From positions 4,092,001 to 4,156,000 of the forward strand of contig JAWZSP010000005.1 of the NCBI GenBank assembly GCA_034401135.1: a DNA stretch of 64,000 nt, in the 5' to 3' direction. Under the pieces are notes generated by a model, which saw only the letters and a program-made list of their open reading frames with translations, had not been told where the DNA came from and made no database searches. Both the position numbers and the translations under genes were made by a program. Below are positions 21,178 to 32,275 of the stretch, piece after piece (the first letter of the stretch is position 1; the number at the start of each line of letters is the position of its first letter). The DNA comes from Volutella citrinella. Taxonomy: Eukaryota; Ascomycota; Sordariomycetes; Hypocreales; Nectriaceae.

Positions 21178-23814
21178 TCAGTTCTGCGCGCCCATCCTCA
21201 TCGCGTTGGCCAACCTATGGCGCGCGCTGTCCTTTCGCTGGTCGTCTCCGCGGCGGGGGCTCTGCGAGTAGGGATCGGTGCGAGCATTCTCGTAGTACGT
21301 CTCGGCGTTGCCCAGGCCGACCTTCTGGGGCCGGGGCGGAGGAGGAGGGGGAGCGTGGCCGGGCTGGTCGAGCGAGGCCCTGTTGTAGACGGGCTCCCAG
21401 TCGCGCTGCTGATCGCGCTGCTGTTGTTCTTGCTGCTGGCGGTACGGGTTGCCGTCTTCGTACATGGGCTGCGGTGTCACGGGCTTTCGGCTGCTGCGCT
21501 CGTCGCGATCCCGGTCACGTTCGCGCTCGCGTTCACGTTCACGCTCCCGCTCCCTCTCGAGGGGCTCACGGGTGCTTCGTCGCACCGAGTCTTGAGACCT
21601 CGGCGGCTGCGGGGCCTGTGCCTGTGGCGGGACGGCCGTCGACTGGCGGTAGCTCTGGGCCCGGGCCGGCTGCTCGTCATCATCGGTAGGTACGTCGTCG
21701 TCAGGCTCGTCGTCGTAGACCCGGAGCTCGCTGCGCATCGCCAGCGCGGCGCACGTGTTGCGGGCCTCCTCGATGGCCTTCTTCTGCTTCTGCAGGGCCT
21801 GGCGGCGCTCGCGCGTCTCCTTGTTCTCGGCGGCGATGGCCTCGATGGTCCTGTCGGGCATGCGCATGATCTCGATGGGCTGGAAGAGGGCCAGCATCCC
21901 CAGCAGCAGGTGGCGCTCAACGACCTGGGTGATGACGTTGCGCACAAAGATGCGCGCGGTAAGGTCGTAGTAGATCAGCATCTTCTCCAGGACCTCCTCG
22001 GCCTCGCTGTAGCTCCCGCCGTTCTCGGTGGCATCGGAGCGCCACTTGCGCAGGCGCTCCTCGTACTCGGGGTCGAACGGCTGGATCTCCAGCTCCATGT
22101 CCTCGGTGAGACGCGAAAGCTCCTTGTCGGCCGACTCCATGAGCTCCGTCATCTTGAGCTCGAGAAAGTGCATGCGGAGAGGGTCACGCATGCGGATGGG
22201 CCAGGTGTAGTCGATGACATCGGCGAGGAACTCGTGGCAGATGGCGCCCAGGTTGTCCTTGAACTCGCGGGCGAGGGTGGGCCAGTTTCGCGAGTAGTCC
22301 TGGAACAGGATGTAAGGCGCGCGAGGGTTCGAGTCGAGCGGCAGCTCGTTACCTCGAGATTGCCTGAGCAGCGCCTCGACCTCGGTCTCTGCAAACTCCT
22401 TCTTGGAGCGGTCGCCCACCACGCCGGCCTGGGGCAGAGGAGGGTTGCCCGCGGTGCCCGGGGGGGAGCTGGATTTCTGGAAGGAAACCCGGCGTCCATG
22501 CTGTCGGAAGTTGCGGGCAAAGCGCTCGCTCTCCTCGCGGGCTCGAGCACGAAGCTTTTGAGAGGGCGTGCCCTTGGGGTTCGACTGCCGGGCAAAGAAT
22601 TGCACACCGGAAGGGTTCTTGTAGTTACCGTTGACGGCGGGCGTAACCAGGTTGTTAGATGCCGTGAAAAGCTCGCCCATCTCGATGCGCATCTCCTCGA
22701 CGGTGTCCTTGCCCGCGCCCATGGCTTTGAGCTGGGCCTCGCAGCCGTCCAGAGACTGCTGAATCTGCCGCCGGAGCGTCTTGACGTGCTTTCCAATGTG
22801 TCGCTGGAGCTGAGAGCTGAGCTTCTGGCGCAGGGCGGCGACCCCCCACATTTGCGGAGGTAGGGCGGCCCATTTGCCGCGGGTGAAGAACTCGGTCTCC
22901 CTGTGGGCTCTCTCCTGGGGCGTGTGCCAGTTCTCGCCGGGCCCGGGGTTCAGCAGGACGTACCAGCCCAGCTTGAAGTGGTTCTCGGGATCTTTGTTGG
23001 TGACCAGGTCGATGAACTTGTCCTCGAGGCCAATGCGCTCCGTCATATCAGGCTTGGTGAGCACGCCGATTGTGCGGGCTCCCGACGGATCAAACTGGCG
23101 CGACTTTTTCAAGATGGGTGCTTGGACGTAGTCGTTGTTGCCTCCGATGACGGCGAGGATCAGTGTTCGGGAGCTCTTCATGTATCGATCGGAGAGGGCT
23201 TCGATGGTTGCAATGTCGGCAGCCGACTGGTCGCGGTTCTCGACTCGGACGAGACCAGGCAAGTCGACGAGGGTGAGGAGCGGCATCTCCGGGCCCGACT
23301 TCTCGACGACGAGGATGTCGCGGGCTGCGAAGCGACCGGGGATGTTTCGCGGGGCGATGAGCTCGGTAGCATCCCTCATCATGGCCTCAAAGGGCGTGTC
23401 GCCGCTGACGTTGCCGCCATACTGTAGAAGGCGGGCCTGCTGGTCCTGGGGCCGGTTCCTGTCAGGGATGATGGAGACTTTGAGCTTCGTCTCTTTTGCT
23501 CGTCGCAGGCGGATCTCGGTCGCGAATCTGGTGCAGGCGCCGGCCTCCCTGGGGAAGGGCGTACCGGAGAGGGCCTCGAGGACGGAGCTCTTGCCGGCGC
23601 TCTGGTCGCCCACTACGACGATCTGCGGCAGTTTGACATTGTCGAGCTGGGCAAACTGGAGCTTGTCGATGAGGTCGAGGAGGCCGCGCTGCTCGTCGGC
23701 AAGACCTTGGGTGTCGAGCGAGTTCTCGATTGAAGGGGGCATTTCTTCCCTGGTCGCGGCGTTAGCTGGGCGGTTTGCGTCTTGTTCGGGAGGATTGACG
23801 AACAGAGAGCCCAT
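21178..23814 (-). CDS. Dynamin-superfamily GTPase (Mx-like)
   Basis: Large GTPase expected to self-assemble on membranes; Mx-like fungal members have no settled function. Single exon, 878 aa, starting at MGSLFVNPPE (an upstream in-frame ATG at 23838 would add eight residues). G1 is GDQSAGKSS (residues 69-77), G2 the Thr in CTRFAT, G3 DLPGL, G4 TKPD. The dynamin middle region and a GED-like helical segment (about residues 590-700) follow, with no PH domain. The C terminus from about residue 700 is low complexity: a D/E patch, a long alternating Arg/Glu then Arg/Asp stretch, Q-rich segments and a proline run. A second long frame on the opposite strand is only its shadow. Confidence 0.92.
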   Translation of the reverse strand: MGSLFVNPPEQDANRPANAATREEMPPSIENSLDTQGLADEQRGLLDLIDKLQFAQLDNVKLPQIVVVGDQSAGKSSVLEALSGTPFPREAGACTRFATEIRLRRAKETKLKVSIIPDRNRPQDQQARLLQYGGNVSGDTPFEAMMRDATELIAPRNIPGRFAARDILVVEKSGPEMPLLTLVDLPGLVRVENRDQSAADIATIEALSDRYMKSSRTLILAVIGGNNDYVQAPILKKSRQFDPSGARTIGVLTKPDMTERIGLEDKFIDLVTNKDPENHFKLGWYVLLNPGPGENWHTPQERAHRETEFFTRGKWAALPPQMWGVAALRQKLSSQLQRHIGKHVKTLRRQIQQSLDGCEAQLKAMGAGKDTVEEMRIEMGELFTASNNLVTPAVNGNYKNPSGVQFFARQSNPKGTPSQKLRARAREESERFARNFRQHGRRVSFQKSSSPPGTAGNPPLPQAGVVGDRSKKEFAETEVEALLRQSRGNELPLDSNPRAPYILFQDYSRNWPTLAREFKDNLGAICHEFLADVIDYTWPIRMRDPLRMHFLELKMTELMESADKELSRLTEDMELEIQPFDPEYEERLRKWRSDATENGGSYSEAEEVLEKMLIYYDLTARIFVRNVITQVVERHLLLGMLALFQPIEIMRMPDRTIEAIAAENKETRERRQALQKQKKAIEEARNTCAALAMRSELRVYDDEPDDDVPTDDDEQPARAQSYRQSTAVPPQAQAPQPPRSQDSVRRSTREPLERERERERERERERDRDRDERSSRKPVTPQPMYEDGNPYRQQQEQQQRDQQRDWEPVYNRASLDQPGHAPPPPPPRPQKVGLGNAETYYENARTDPYSQSPRRGDDQRKDSARHRLANAMRMGAQN

Positions 23815-23897
23815 TCTAGTGCGACAAAAGTGCAGCAAGAGGACGATGGTTTATGGAGGCGGGGGGTGTTTGAAGCGGTAGGGCTGTCGTCAGCTGC

Positions 23898-23905
23898 ATT
23901 ATATA
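23898..23905 (-). promoter_or_regulatory. TATA box of the dynamin-like gene
   Basis: TATATAAT on the minus strand, 84-91 bases before the chosen start codon. Confidence 0.5.
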
Positions 23906-26000
23906 CTGGGCAACTGGGCTGCTGCTCCTGCACGCTGTCGGGTCGCGTGGGTCATGATTCGTTCTCCCTAGTTCCCTGGTTGCCTCCTTGTCTCCATGGC
24001 ATGGATGTGGTGCGCGGCCCCAGCCTGCCAAGCACTAGCAATCTGCTGTACGGTAGCCTGGGATTCATGGCTTGCTCGCCTGGGCTTGCCAGTTGGTGGG
24101 CTCAATTACTGGCAATCCTGCACCAAAGGGCCAACGGCTGCATGAGAGTACGGCGTTAGCTGCGCCACACTTCTCAGCTAGATGGCAAATCTAATCTTTC
24201 CCAGAGGCCACATTTTCCGGCTTCCATGGCACCGATCATGACAAGCCAAGTGGTGGCTCCGGCCATTCACATGCCGCCCCGCCTGCAAATCTGCTCCTGT
24301 TCTGGGCTGCCTCTGACGTGGGGAGTGCCTCTGTGGCGCAGCACCCGTCGTGGCTGTGCCAAAGAATCTCTTGGCGTGTGATCGTCCAGCTACATCCATA
24401 GCACCGTTCAAACCTGTGGCGAAAGGAATCTTCAAATTTCTCTAGAAGATTCACCAGCTCGGCTCCGACAAAATTTCTCGTCTCCAATACGGTCGAAAGC
24501 GATGAAACCGGAGTGTTTTCTCCTCTCCGACGCTGGCCGCGCACCCCAACAACGTCAGCAGCCACGCCGTTGGCTGGATGCCCAATGGCTGCCAGATGTG
24601 CGACTCGCAACAATGCCCTGAGTCGGGCGCTCTTAAAATGCTGCCTGGAGCGACAGTTTTACGTCCCCAACTTTTTTAAAGTGACTGCCTATTAGATTCG
24701 TCGCCGAGTGCGCGGCATTTTTCTTAGCAAGTGTGTACGCGTACGAACACAATCTCGAATGTGGCGGTCCCGATGAAGTACGTCACTTTTGCTTGTGTGG
24801 CAAGAGTGCAAGCCACAGGCAGTACGTTCCCCCCACCTGATGGATGAAGGTGGGACTGGCACCATGACGTCTATTGGATCATGACAACTACCATGGTCGC
24901 TTTTGAGGAAATGATAGTAACGAGGATAATCATTTGAGATCTGATCGCGCGGTCGCAACTGGCCTATCTTCCTTGGCTGGTCCATAGAGATAGGCCTATA
25001 GCACTGGCCCATGATGGGAAGGTGAACAGTCAAGCGGCGTTTGTCGGTCTGTCACCCTTTCATCAATACAAATATCCATTTCGGCCATCTTCCCGCTGCC
25101 TAGAGAAGCCGTGAAGACTAAAGATGTAGCTTACAGAACCCCGCGGAATATCGCGTAGTTTGTTGTTTGACCACTATGGAGACAGCATCGGCCGCGTGTA
25201 AGAGCCAACACGGCTGGCAGCTCAAGCCATTTCGACAACCCCTGATTAGGCAGAAGCAAACCAGAGCCGCCAAAACAAACACAAAGTATGGCTCACCAAT
25301 AAAACCAACTCATCGCTTATTTGTGCCGCTCACTGGCTCCTCTTGGGGGAGCTCCAAAGGCGCCCGACGGGCCGGTGGTATGACAGAGGATCGCCCTTCC
25401 GGCCGCCGTTTGCTCGCCGCAAATCGAGGCCGCCATCCGTCGCCCATCAACCCAAGCGCAAGGAGACCGCTTCACGGGGGACAAACAAAAAGAGGAATTC
25501 AATTTACACGTCGTGGCTAAACTCAGCAGCTCTCCGTGTCCTTTACATGGAAAATAATGCATGACTGCCGGTCTACAAGATACCGTGATGGGTCTCGCTG
25601 GATGGCAAAAGTTTGGCATTGTGAGGGGCGGCTATGTTGATTGCCATGGGGTCTTGAGCCGCTTTAATGGTTTCAGGGTTTCGTGGAGATCGGATTAGTG
25701 AAACAGAACGAAGGCGGCAAGCCGTCTACTAGGGCTTGTTTTCCTGTATGCCAACGCATCGGCCATGACATGTGGCGACACAATCTGGGTGGAAGCAGTA
25801 TCCCGACGCAATGTTTACTGTTTGCAAGTTGTCAACGGGAGCTTCTCAGATGGATACAGCATGCAGAATACAATCTGATGTTTCTGGCCTGCCCTCCGAA
25901 TGACAAGTTACAAGACTCCCTCAGCGCGGATAAATAGCCCACTCTCAACCGCCCAATCCAGCCTTTCTCTTCAACCTTCTTCATTCACTCCAAGGACCCC
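23906..26000. other. Intergenic, no gene seen
   Basis: About 2 kb upstream of the dynamin-like gene with only short chance frames. A 10-base palindrome GTACGCGTAC lies at 24735-24744. From about 24.7 kb the base composition becomes more AT-rich, marking entry into the accessory island. Confidence 0.5.
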
Positions 26001-26800
26001 TCTTTCTCCTATATATCGCATTCCCTGCTTCGAGGGCGTGATGCCCCCTTCAGGCAACCCACAGAAAGCCCCGAAGAAACCACGGAAAGCTCCAGGCACG
26101 AGATTTACTGAAGCCCGCTTTCAGGCCCCTGATTTTCCGCTACAGCAGGCTCACTGAGGAGTCGCCTGAACCCTTGAAAGCTGCGCTCGGGAGACTGAAC
26201 ACGGCTTACCAAGGCTTTCATAACTAATCGATGAGCAATGGGGCAATATCCTTGTCATTCCTACTCTTATAACATTTGACTACTGGACACATCAGCAGAC
26301 ACACACCCCGTACGTCACTCATCAAGACGGACATATTCGACTAACATGCTTGCCTGGCCATTCTTGTCAGTATTCACCCCAAAGGCTCGGCTTCCCTCCC
26401 CTCTGATGCTTTGCAGGAACCTCCTATATATCGCATTGCCCGTTTCATCAATGAGCAATGGTGGGAGGTAGGAATCAGACGAATCTTGTCATGGCCGCTG
26501 TTGACTAACTTCTTTGCCTCCAGAGAACAAGTCCCCGCTATTTTCCACCTAGTCCCAGCCCTCGGAAACTTCACGATCAAGCCCTTGTCTGATTCCTGGT
26601 CGACACCAGGACTGCCACACCTTGCTTTACCGCTCCATTGCCATCAACACTCCCGGTTCAACTCTCACGGTTGCAAACACTCCTTTGCCAGCTTCACACA
26701 CAGCTCGACACATTCAAATCTGAGAACTCACTGGGCGCACGACTCGGCAGACTCACCAGCCTGTGCGATGCTCCTGTCAGCCAACCATCACCCGAAACAT

Positions 26801-26828
26801 CCCTCGTATTGATACCTGCGGAACACCA
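26801..26828 (+). repeat. Diverged repeat A, copy 1
   Basis: 28 bases that match 27724-27751 at 24 positions; all four differences are transitions. In both copies the same frame reads PSY, then a TGA stop, then [YH]LR[ND]T, suggesting a shared ancestral coding segment (for example CGA turned to TGA). Confidence 0.6.
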
Positions 26829-27418
26829 TACGCAGCGATGGCATAGATCTGTAAGTCGTGATCCATCCCTGCTTTATCGTCATACCAGCGGTCGGGGACT
26901 GATCCGAGTTGTTGGCCTAGCATCCTGGACTGCGCAACGGCAACGACGACGCGAGTATGTGGAGCCCGTTTTCACAAAGCGACTCTCTGATAATTTGACA
27001 TTGGACATCGCGAGTTTCGTCGCCGGATATGGCCCGAAATCGACCAACATCATAGTTCCCAGCCTGAAGAGATTTGTTCTGGTCAAATACCTCCCCGAAC
27101 CCGGGAAGGAAGTTATCGCCGAATTGACATGCCAATCCTTTATCAGGTCCATTCTGCCATGCTTCTCAATATATGCTTCGATGACTCGATTCGGAACCGG
27201 ACACCAAGACTACCTACAAGGAGGACTGGACAACCGAACGACTTCCCGTCACAGGTTGCCCAGAATTCTTTACCAGCCATTCTCATCACCAGCACCATCG
27301 ATATTGCACCATTCGACTACAACTCACTATGTCGGCTTTGAAGAAAACAATTTTCGATCAAGATGCCGACCTCAACCATTTTATGAGGCAGCCTCCCCAA
27401 ACCCGGCGATTTCGATAG

Positions 27419-27592
27419 CTGATTCAGTACAAGAATAAGATTCCAGATAAGGTGTCGGTCAACCCCAAGGACGTGGACTTTGATATGTATGAAGGTGATG
27501 CTCATGCCATATACATGCCACACACCTACAAGATCAAAGGCCTGAGAGGCTTCCGCTTCAAGACCATTATTGCCGACAAGGCCCACACCTAG
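27419..27592 (+). pseudogene. Helicase-like frame fragment with a broken DEAH-type box
   Basis: An open stretch of 57 codons between two stops. It ends FRFKTIIADKAHT then a TAG stop. The pattern resembles the Walker B/motif II region (IADEAH) of superfamily 2 helicases with Glu changed to Lys. It resembles no intact gene here, and no other helicase motif is convincingly adjacent. I treat it as a relic; the family assignment is a guess from one motif. Confidence 0.3.
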
Positions 27593-27640
27593 CAAAAGGA
27601 ACGAGGCGATCCAAATGCCAGGACATCACGATCAAGACCC

Positions 27641-27687
27641 TAGTACACCTCCTCAGCGCCACCTGCAACACTGCCCTCGATCCGAAA
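27641..27687 (+). repeat. Diverged repeat B, copy 1
   Basis: 47 bases matching 28407-28453 at 39 positions without gaps (core TCAGCGCCAC, then CACTGCCCTCG). It lies about 100 bases before repeat A copy 2. Confidence 0.65.
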
Positions 27688-27723
27688 GCAGAGTCACCAA
27701 CCTGTGAAACATCGTCTGAAAGG

Positions 27724-27751
27724 CCCTCGTATTGACACTTGCGAGACACCA
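27724..27751 (+). repeat. Diverged repeat A, copy 2
   Basis: Second copy of the 28-base element described at 26801. The flanks are also weakly similar (GAAACATC shortly upstream in both), so the duplicated unit was probably longer. Confidence 0.6.
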
Positions 27752-28406
27752 CGCCCTGCGGGAAGATCGACGGTCTTCATGCGGCTGCCCTCTGAATCGC
27801 CTCGGGTGGTAGCGACTTGACGATCTCTGAAGGAGATCCAGGCTCCAGCAGGCTCCGCCCAGAAGACTGGCCCCTCCTTATCTCCAAGCTTAGGGAAAGA
27901 GAATTCATCGTCAGCGAAACCCCCATTGATGTCAATCAACAACTGGCCGTGAAGGAACGCCTCCGACTCGACGGCAACGACGCGGCGTCAACGGAAAGGA
28001 CCATGCTGCAATTCCTCGACAGGAGATCAACAACTTACGGCCGGGCGCCTCATAATTGCAAACCAGTCATCCCGGTTTCTGTCTGCATTCGCTAACTCCC
28101 ACGAATCATCCTGCGCTTGCTGTGCCCTTGGAACAAGCCGGCGTCCGCACGCACTCGTGCGCCCACTCTGGCTGGGACCCCAGAGGACCACACCCCCCAC
28201 GAAGCCCTGAAATTTCACCAGAGCAGCCGCTGGTTTGGGGAGTACGCAGTCAAGGTCCTCAACCAAGCATGGAACGCTCTAGCGCAATGGCTGAGACTTC
28301 CACCTTTAAGTCTGGACGTCTTCCTGAAACGTTAGAGCTTTCGGCGACTCGATTCGGAACTGGGCCTGGCAGATTTCGGAAACAAGAAGTCGAAAACAGC
28401 CAACTC

Positions 28407-28453
28407 CAGTACACCGATTCAGCGCCACATGCAGCACTGCCCTCGGTCTGAAA
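28407..28453 (+). repeat. Diverged repeat B, copy 2
   Basis: Second copy of the 47-base element at 27641. A further shared string, GACTCGATTCGGAAC, occurs near 27182 and upstream of this copy near 28349, indicating an older duplication of a larger unit. Confidence 0.65.
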
Positions 28454-28963
28454 CCTCAAACACCCTGGTTTTTACTGAGCCTGTTGGCTATGCTTCCGAG
28501 GAGACTACGGACGACTAGCTAGAGAGTCTCCGTCCTGAAGCTGCATAGGGCTCAGAGGCAGGGACGAGCAACTGGTGCAGCCGTGTGTACAGCTCCGGTG
28601 TACCATGCAAGAAGTCACCAGCCACCCTCGCCCGGTGGTATAAGGCACCCCTAGAGGGTAGAGTTTGCCGTATTGGCATCTTTACCTCCGCTGTCCGGAA
28701 GCTCTATAAAGCAGCCCAAAGACTCTTCGCCCTCGAAACCTGTCATTCAACCTCTATCTTTATGAGCGTCTTGATACCAGCCCTCGTCTTTTCCTTTCCT
28801 GCTCACTGCTTTCTGGCACACCTGGTTATTCAATTCAGTGGCATTCATTTCAGCTTTCAGAAGCCATCACTTTTGCAGCAAGGCTGACTGGCACCACTGG
28901 AATTTGTGCCGGTTTTATTGAGTCATCGAGCATTGTTGGTTTCATACTGCGCCAGTTGCATGA

Positions 28964-29458
28964 CGAGCGGCGAAAACGAGGCTCCCCTATCCCCGAGGAG
29001 CGAGTCCACACGCTTCAAAACATCAAATCGGATTTACGGATGGCGCCGCTTTCATCAACGGAGGCCCCGGCTCCGGCAAGGCGCGATCCCAGTACAGGTG
29101 GCTTCGAATAGCTGCACCACGGAAGATCCCTTCAATGTTCCGGGCAGCAGCAAACTTTCAGCGCAACGCACACGCTGGCAACAGAGTTGATGCAGCTCTT
29201 GACTATCTCCAAGTCAGCGGGGAAGTTCTCAAGCAGCACCAGAAGTCTGAGGCCGACTGGGATCAAGAGGATGACCACTGTTCAGCTTGGTTGAGATTCC
29301 TCGTTGGCATCCTCATTCTACAACTGCCCGCCCCCATCCTACAGCCGTCCCCATTCTGCAACACGGCCTTCGCCCGACTCGGGGCGGTAGCCTCCGATGA
29401 CTTCTACATCGACACCGCTCTGTCGTGCTTTGGCGGGCAGGCCTCTCCTCCCTCCTGA
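28964..29458 (+). pseudogene. P-loop ATPase-like frame fragment
   Basis: An open frame of 164 codons bounded by TGA stops. It contains TDGAAFINGGPGSGKARS, a good Walker A motif (GGPGSGK at 29060-29080) in which the usual Thr/Ser after Lys is Ala. Downstream residues (FRAAANFQRNAHAGNRV, then SGEVLKQHQKSEADWDQED) look protein-like, after which composition becomes random. No Walker B or family signature follows, so it is most likely a decayed STAND/AAA/helicase-type gene. A TATA-like TCTATAAAG with a CT-rich leader precedes it near 28703. Confidence 0.35.
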
Positions 29459-29607
29459 CAAGGACTTGGTGGTGAGAGGCGTCAACGTCAACCTTCCGCC
29501 CAATATATATACCACCGACACATACTCTGTTGAGAATATGGGAAGAGCAGCGGTCGAGGCCGGGGTCAAAGTCAAAGTCAGCCAGTGAGCCCTCTTCTAT
29601 ACTTAAA

Positions 29608-29661
29608 GTAAGTCTCATATCATCAGATATTACAATACTTGACTAACTATCTCATTTTTAG
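29608..29661 (+). other. Orphan, well-formed spliceosomal intron
   Basis: GTAAGT donor, TGACTAAC branch site and TTTTTAG acceptor, 54 nt, of ideal size and spacing for this genome. Upstream frame ...SASEPSSILK and downstream HKPCSYSPSLRELIQQ join in phase 0 and stay open to 30042, but no start codon or family motif is visible. A TATATATA lies at about 29503. It looks like the remnant of an expressed gene or of a spliced noncoding RNA. Confidence 0.5.
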
Positions 29662-31555
29662 CACAAACCCTGCTCCTACAGCCCAAGCCTGAGAGAGCTA
29701 ATCCAGCAGGGAAGAAAGAATCCAAAGAAACCGAGAGAGCTTGGTTTTCAGTTGAACACGCCACATGAGCAGCGAGGCTACAGGGCGGGCAGAAAGGCCG
29801 CAGTCAGCCGCATCCCACCCGCCAGAGATCTTCCGCAAGGGATCCTCAAGAGGGATGAAGATATTTCACGCCCCAGACGACACTCCGAACCAATCCTTGC
29901 AAATACCCGAGCAGCTGCTTTAGGAGCCCAAGACTTGACAGCCAGCAAACTGTGGGTCGCCTGGGCGGTGGTCGGACGTCATCAGCAAAGTCATGACCGA
30001 CCAAGACTACGCGCGAAGGAAACGATGCTGACGCGTGGATGAGCAATCAAGACGAGACGCTTGAATTTTCCTCTGAAGAGCACACGGGATACGGCTGGTG
30101 GGGAGCCGAGCTGACCAGTCCGGCATCCTATGCTTGCAAGGAGATGATCACTTTCCTAGAGGTCGTGGCAACGCTGCACCAGGCTTGATCCCGGCTGACA
30201 ATGCTCAGCGGAACAGTCGTAGAGCACGGCATGCCTCCTTCCTGGTAGTGCTGTACTACATTGGATGTTTGAAGCAGACCGAGAAGCCTCTAGCCTCAAT
30301 CCAAGACGAATTTTCGGATCAGAAAAACGCACGAGGAGGGAGCTCAATACAATCTGCGGTACTAATCAATGATGCTGCCAAGGTTCCCGTCTCTAGGACG
30401 TGTTTCCAATCCGACCCCTGCGTTTGACGCGTCCCATTTCAAGGCCGAAGGTGAGCTGCTGGCGAAGATACCAGCGACTCTTGGACAACACAATGACGGT
30501 ACAACGTTTTGGAGAACCAACAAGCTGCCCGAGAACGCTGCTGTCGCGCCACTCGACCAACAATAGAGCAGCAGCTCGACTGTAATGCTCCCACTGATTA
30601 AAGGATGTGGCAGGAACGGAACCAGGAAATGGAATGAATCGACCATCAAAATGGCGCTGGCCTTGACGGCAGTCAGCACAGCGTAGGGCCAAACCGAAAC
30701 AGTTCTGCATCCATTGGGAGCTTAACAGGAAACAGAAAGGAACAAGAACCGGTCGAACGATGTGAACAGGTCAGGCGGCTGAGCGCCTGCAATTTGGTGC
30801 TCAGGGACTTCACGGGGATTGGCGAGAGATTGCACGATACTGCTCTTGTGGCTCTGGCCATACTGAACTCATCATGGTCCCAGCAATTCTTGATGCCGCC
30901 ATCGCACCTTTCTCTAACAAACTCGTCGGTGTTGTCTACCACAGCCTGGGCTTGAGCTTAGAATCCGGACCCGTCACTGCAACGTAGACTTCAGGTCCGT
31001 ACAAGAGGCTGTAGCCGACGGCATCGTCAATGTGCTTCACGTCACGACCGATAAACAAGCTGCCGATGGCCGCACGAAGCCTATGACCCGAACCGGTCAA
31101 AAGAACTTTATTGAAATGTTGAAGTTGCGCTCTGTGCCGCTTCCGTACATCTGAAGAAGCTGGTAACAGGCCTTCTTTCCCTCCTTTCCTTCCTACCGAC
31201 CATGCACTTGGGCTGCTGGGCCATTTGTAGGTTGTGGGGGTCATGTCCATTGCCCTTGAACTCTGGCAGAACTGCGAAGTATCGCGCCAGGCCATTCATC
31301 GACGGTGTACCAAATCGACAGTTCCGTCGACGAAGCATGGCTCCGAATGCGCTATTGACTCACTCCCCGTCACCAACAATAACAGGCCCCACAAACCTCT
31401 GAATAGACGCATCCACACCATTTCGACATGTCTAAGTCAGAGGGACTCTGGACAGAGATGCTCAAGAGAAATTTGATTACTCAATTGCGAGAGACAGAGA
31501 TCAACGAATTGAGCGAATTGATTGATTCATTCACCATACTCACCGACGAAAATGG

Positions 31556-32275
31556 GACCTTCTCATCCCGGCTATACATATCGCCAAGAAGCACGGCTAC
31601 ACACCTGAGAAGATCCTTCAGGTCAACAATCCGCTGTACGGCTTGAAGCAGGCTGCCAACGCCTGGGAATCTCGCCGCGATGAAGAGTTCGCAAAGCTGG
31701 GCTTTCGCAAGCTCGTAAATGACCCCTCTGCTTATTTTGATAAGGCATCCGGAGCTATCGCTATTTCTCACATTGATGACATTCTCCTCTTCGCACCAAC
31801 CTCCGAGCGCGAATTTGGTGATAGGAGGTCAGCATGACCCTGTTGATGAATTTGTCGACGGCTTTGGCACGCTTCTCACGGAAGGCACCCTCAGGTCGGG
31901 TGTTTGGGGCAGCAAGCTGCAACAACGCGTATCGAAGTCTGTTCTGGAGGCTGAATATCTCGCTCTGACCAAATGCGTAAACGACATCCGCTGGATCCGG
32001 AACCTTCTGGAAGAACTCGCGAAGAATACACGACGCAAGAGACCTACCCAACTGCGATCCCGATGCGCAAAGACGACCTAGAGAAGGCCTCTGTTGGCAA
32101 AGACGAGCCTCCCGAGGCCCTTCACAGCAAGTATCGCCGCCTCATAGGCCGGCTTAACTATCTAGTCACACAAACTCGACCCGATATCGCATTTCCAACT
32201 GGCCTTTGGGCTCGCTTCCTCTACCGACTGTCGGACCACGGTCACCACCAATTTGACTTATATATGCACACATGA
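31556..32275 (+). mobile_element. Ty1/copia retrotransposon polymerase relic, segments out of order
   Basis: Three polymerase segments in two frames. Reverse transcriptase: NNPLYGLKQAANAW (from 31622) through HIDDILLFAP with the catalytic DD at 31775-31780. RNase H: WGSKLQQRVSKSVLEAEYLA with the EAEY motif at 31948-31959. RT C-terminal/connection: KYRRLIGRLNYLVTQTRPDIAF from about 32129. In intact copia elements the connection precedes RNase H; here it follows it. Gag, integrase and LTRs were not found. Stops and frame changes show it is dead. Confidence 0.8.

Noticed and set aside
21112..22863. 583-codon frame on the plus strand
   Set aside because: Fully antisense to the dynamin-like gene, whose GTPase motifs are clear. 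The frame is a by-product of C/G-ending codons and has no family motif.
24735..24744. GTACGCGTAC palindrome as an operator
   Set aside because: A 10-base palindrome is expected by chance in 64 kb and no gene start lies nearby.
26638..27438. 266-codon frame at the left of the accessory island
   Set aside because: Partly covers repeat A in a different frame from the one shared between the copies, and has no recognised motif. I treat it as a chance frame over decayed sequence.
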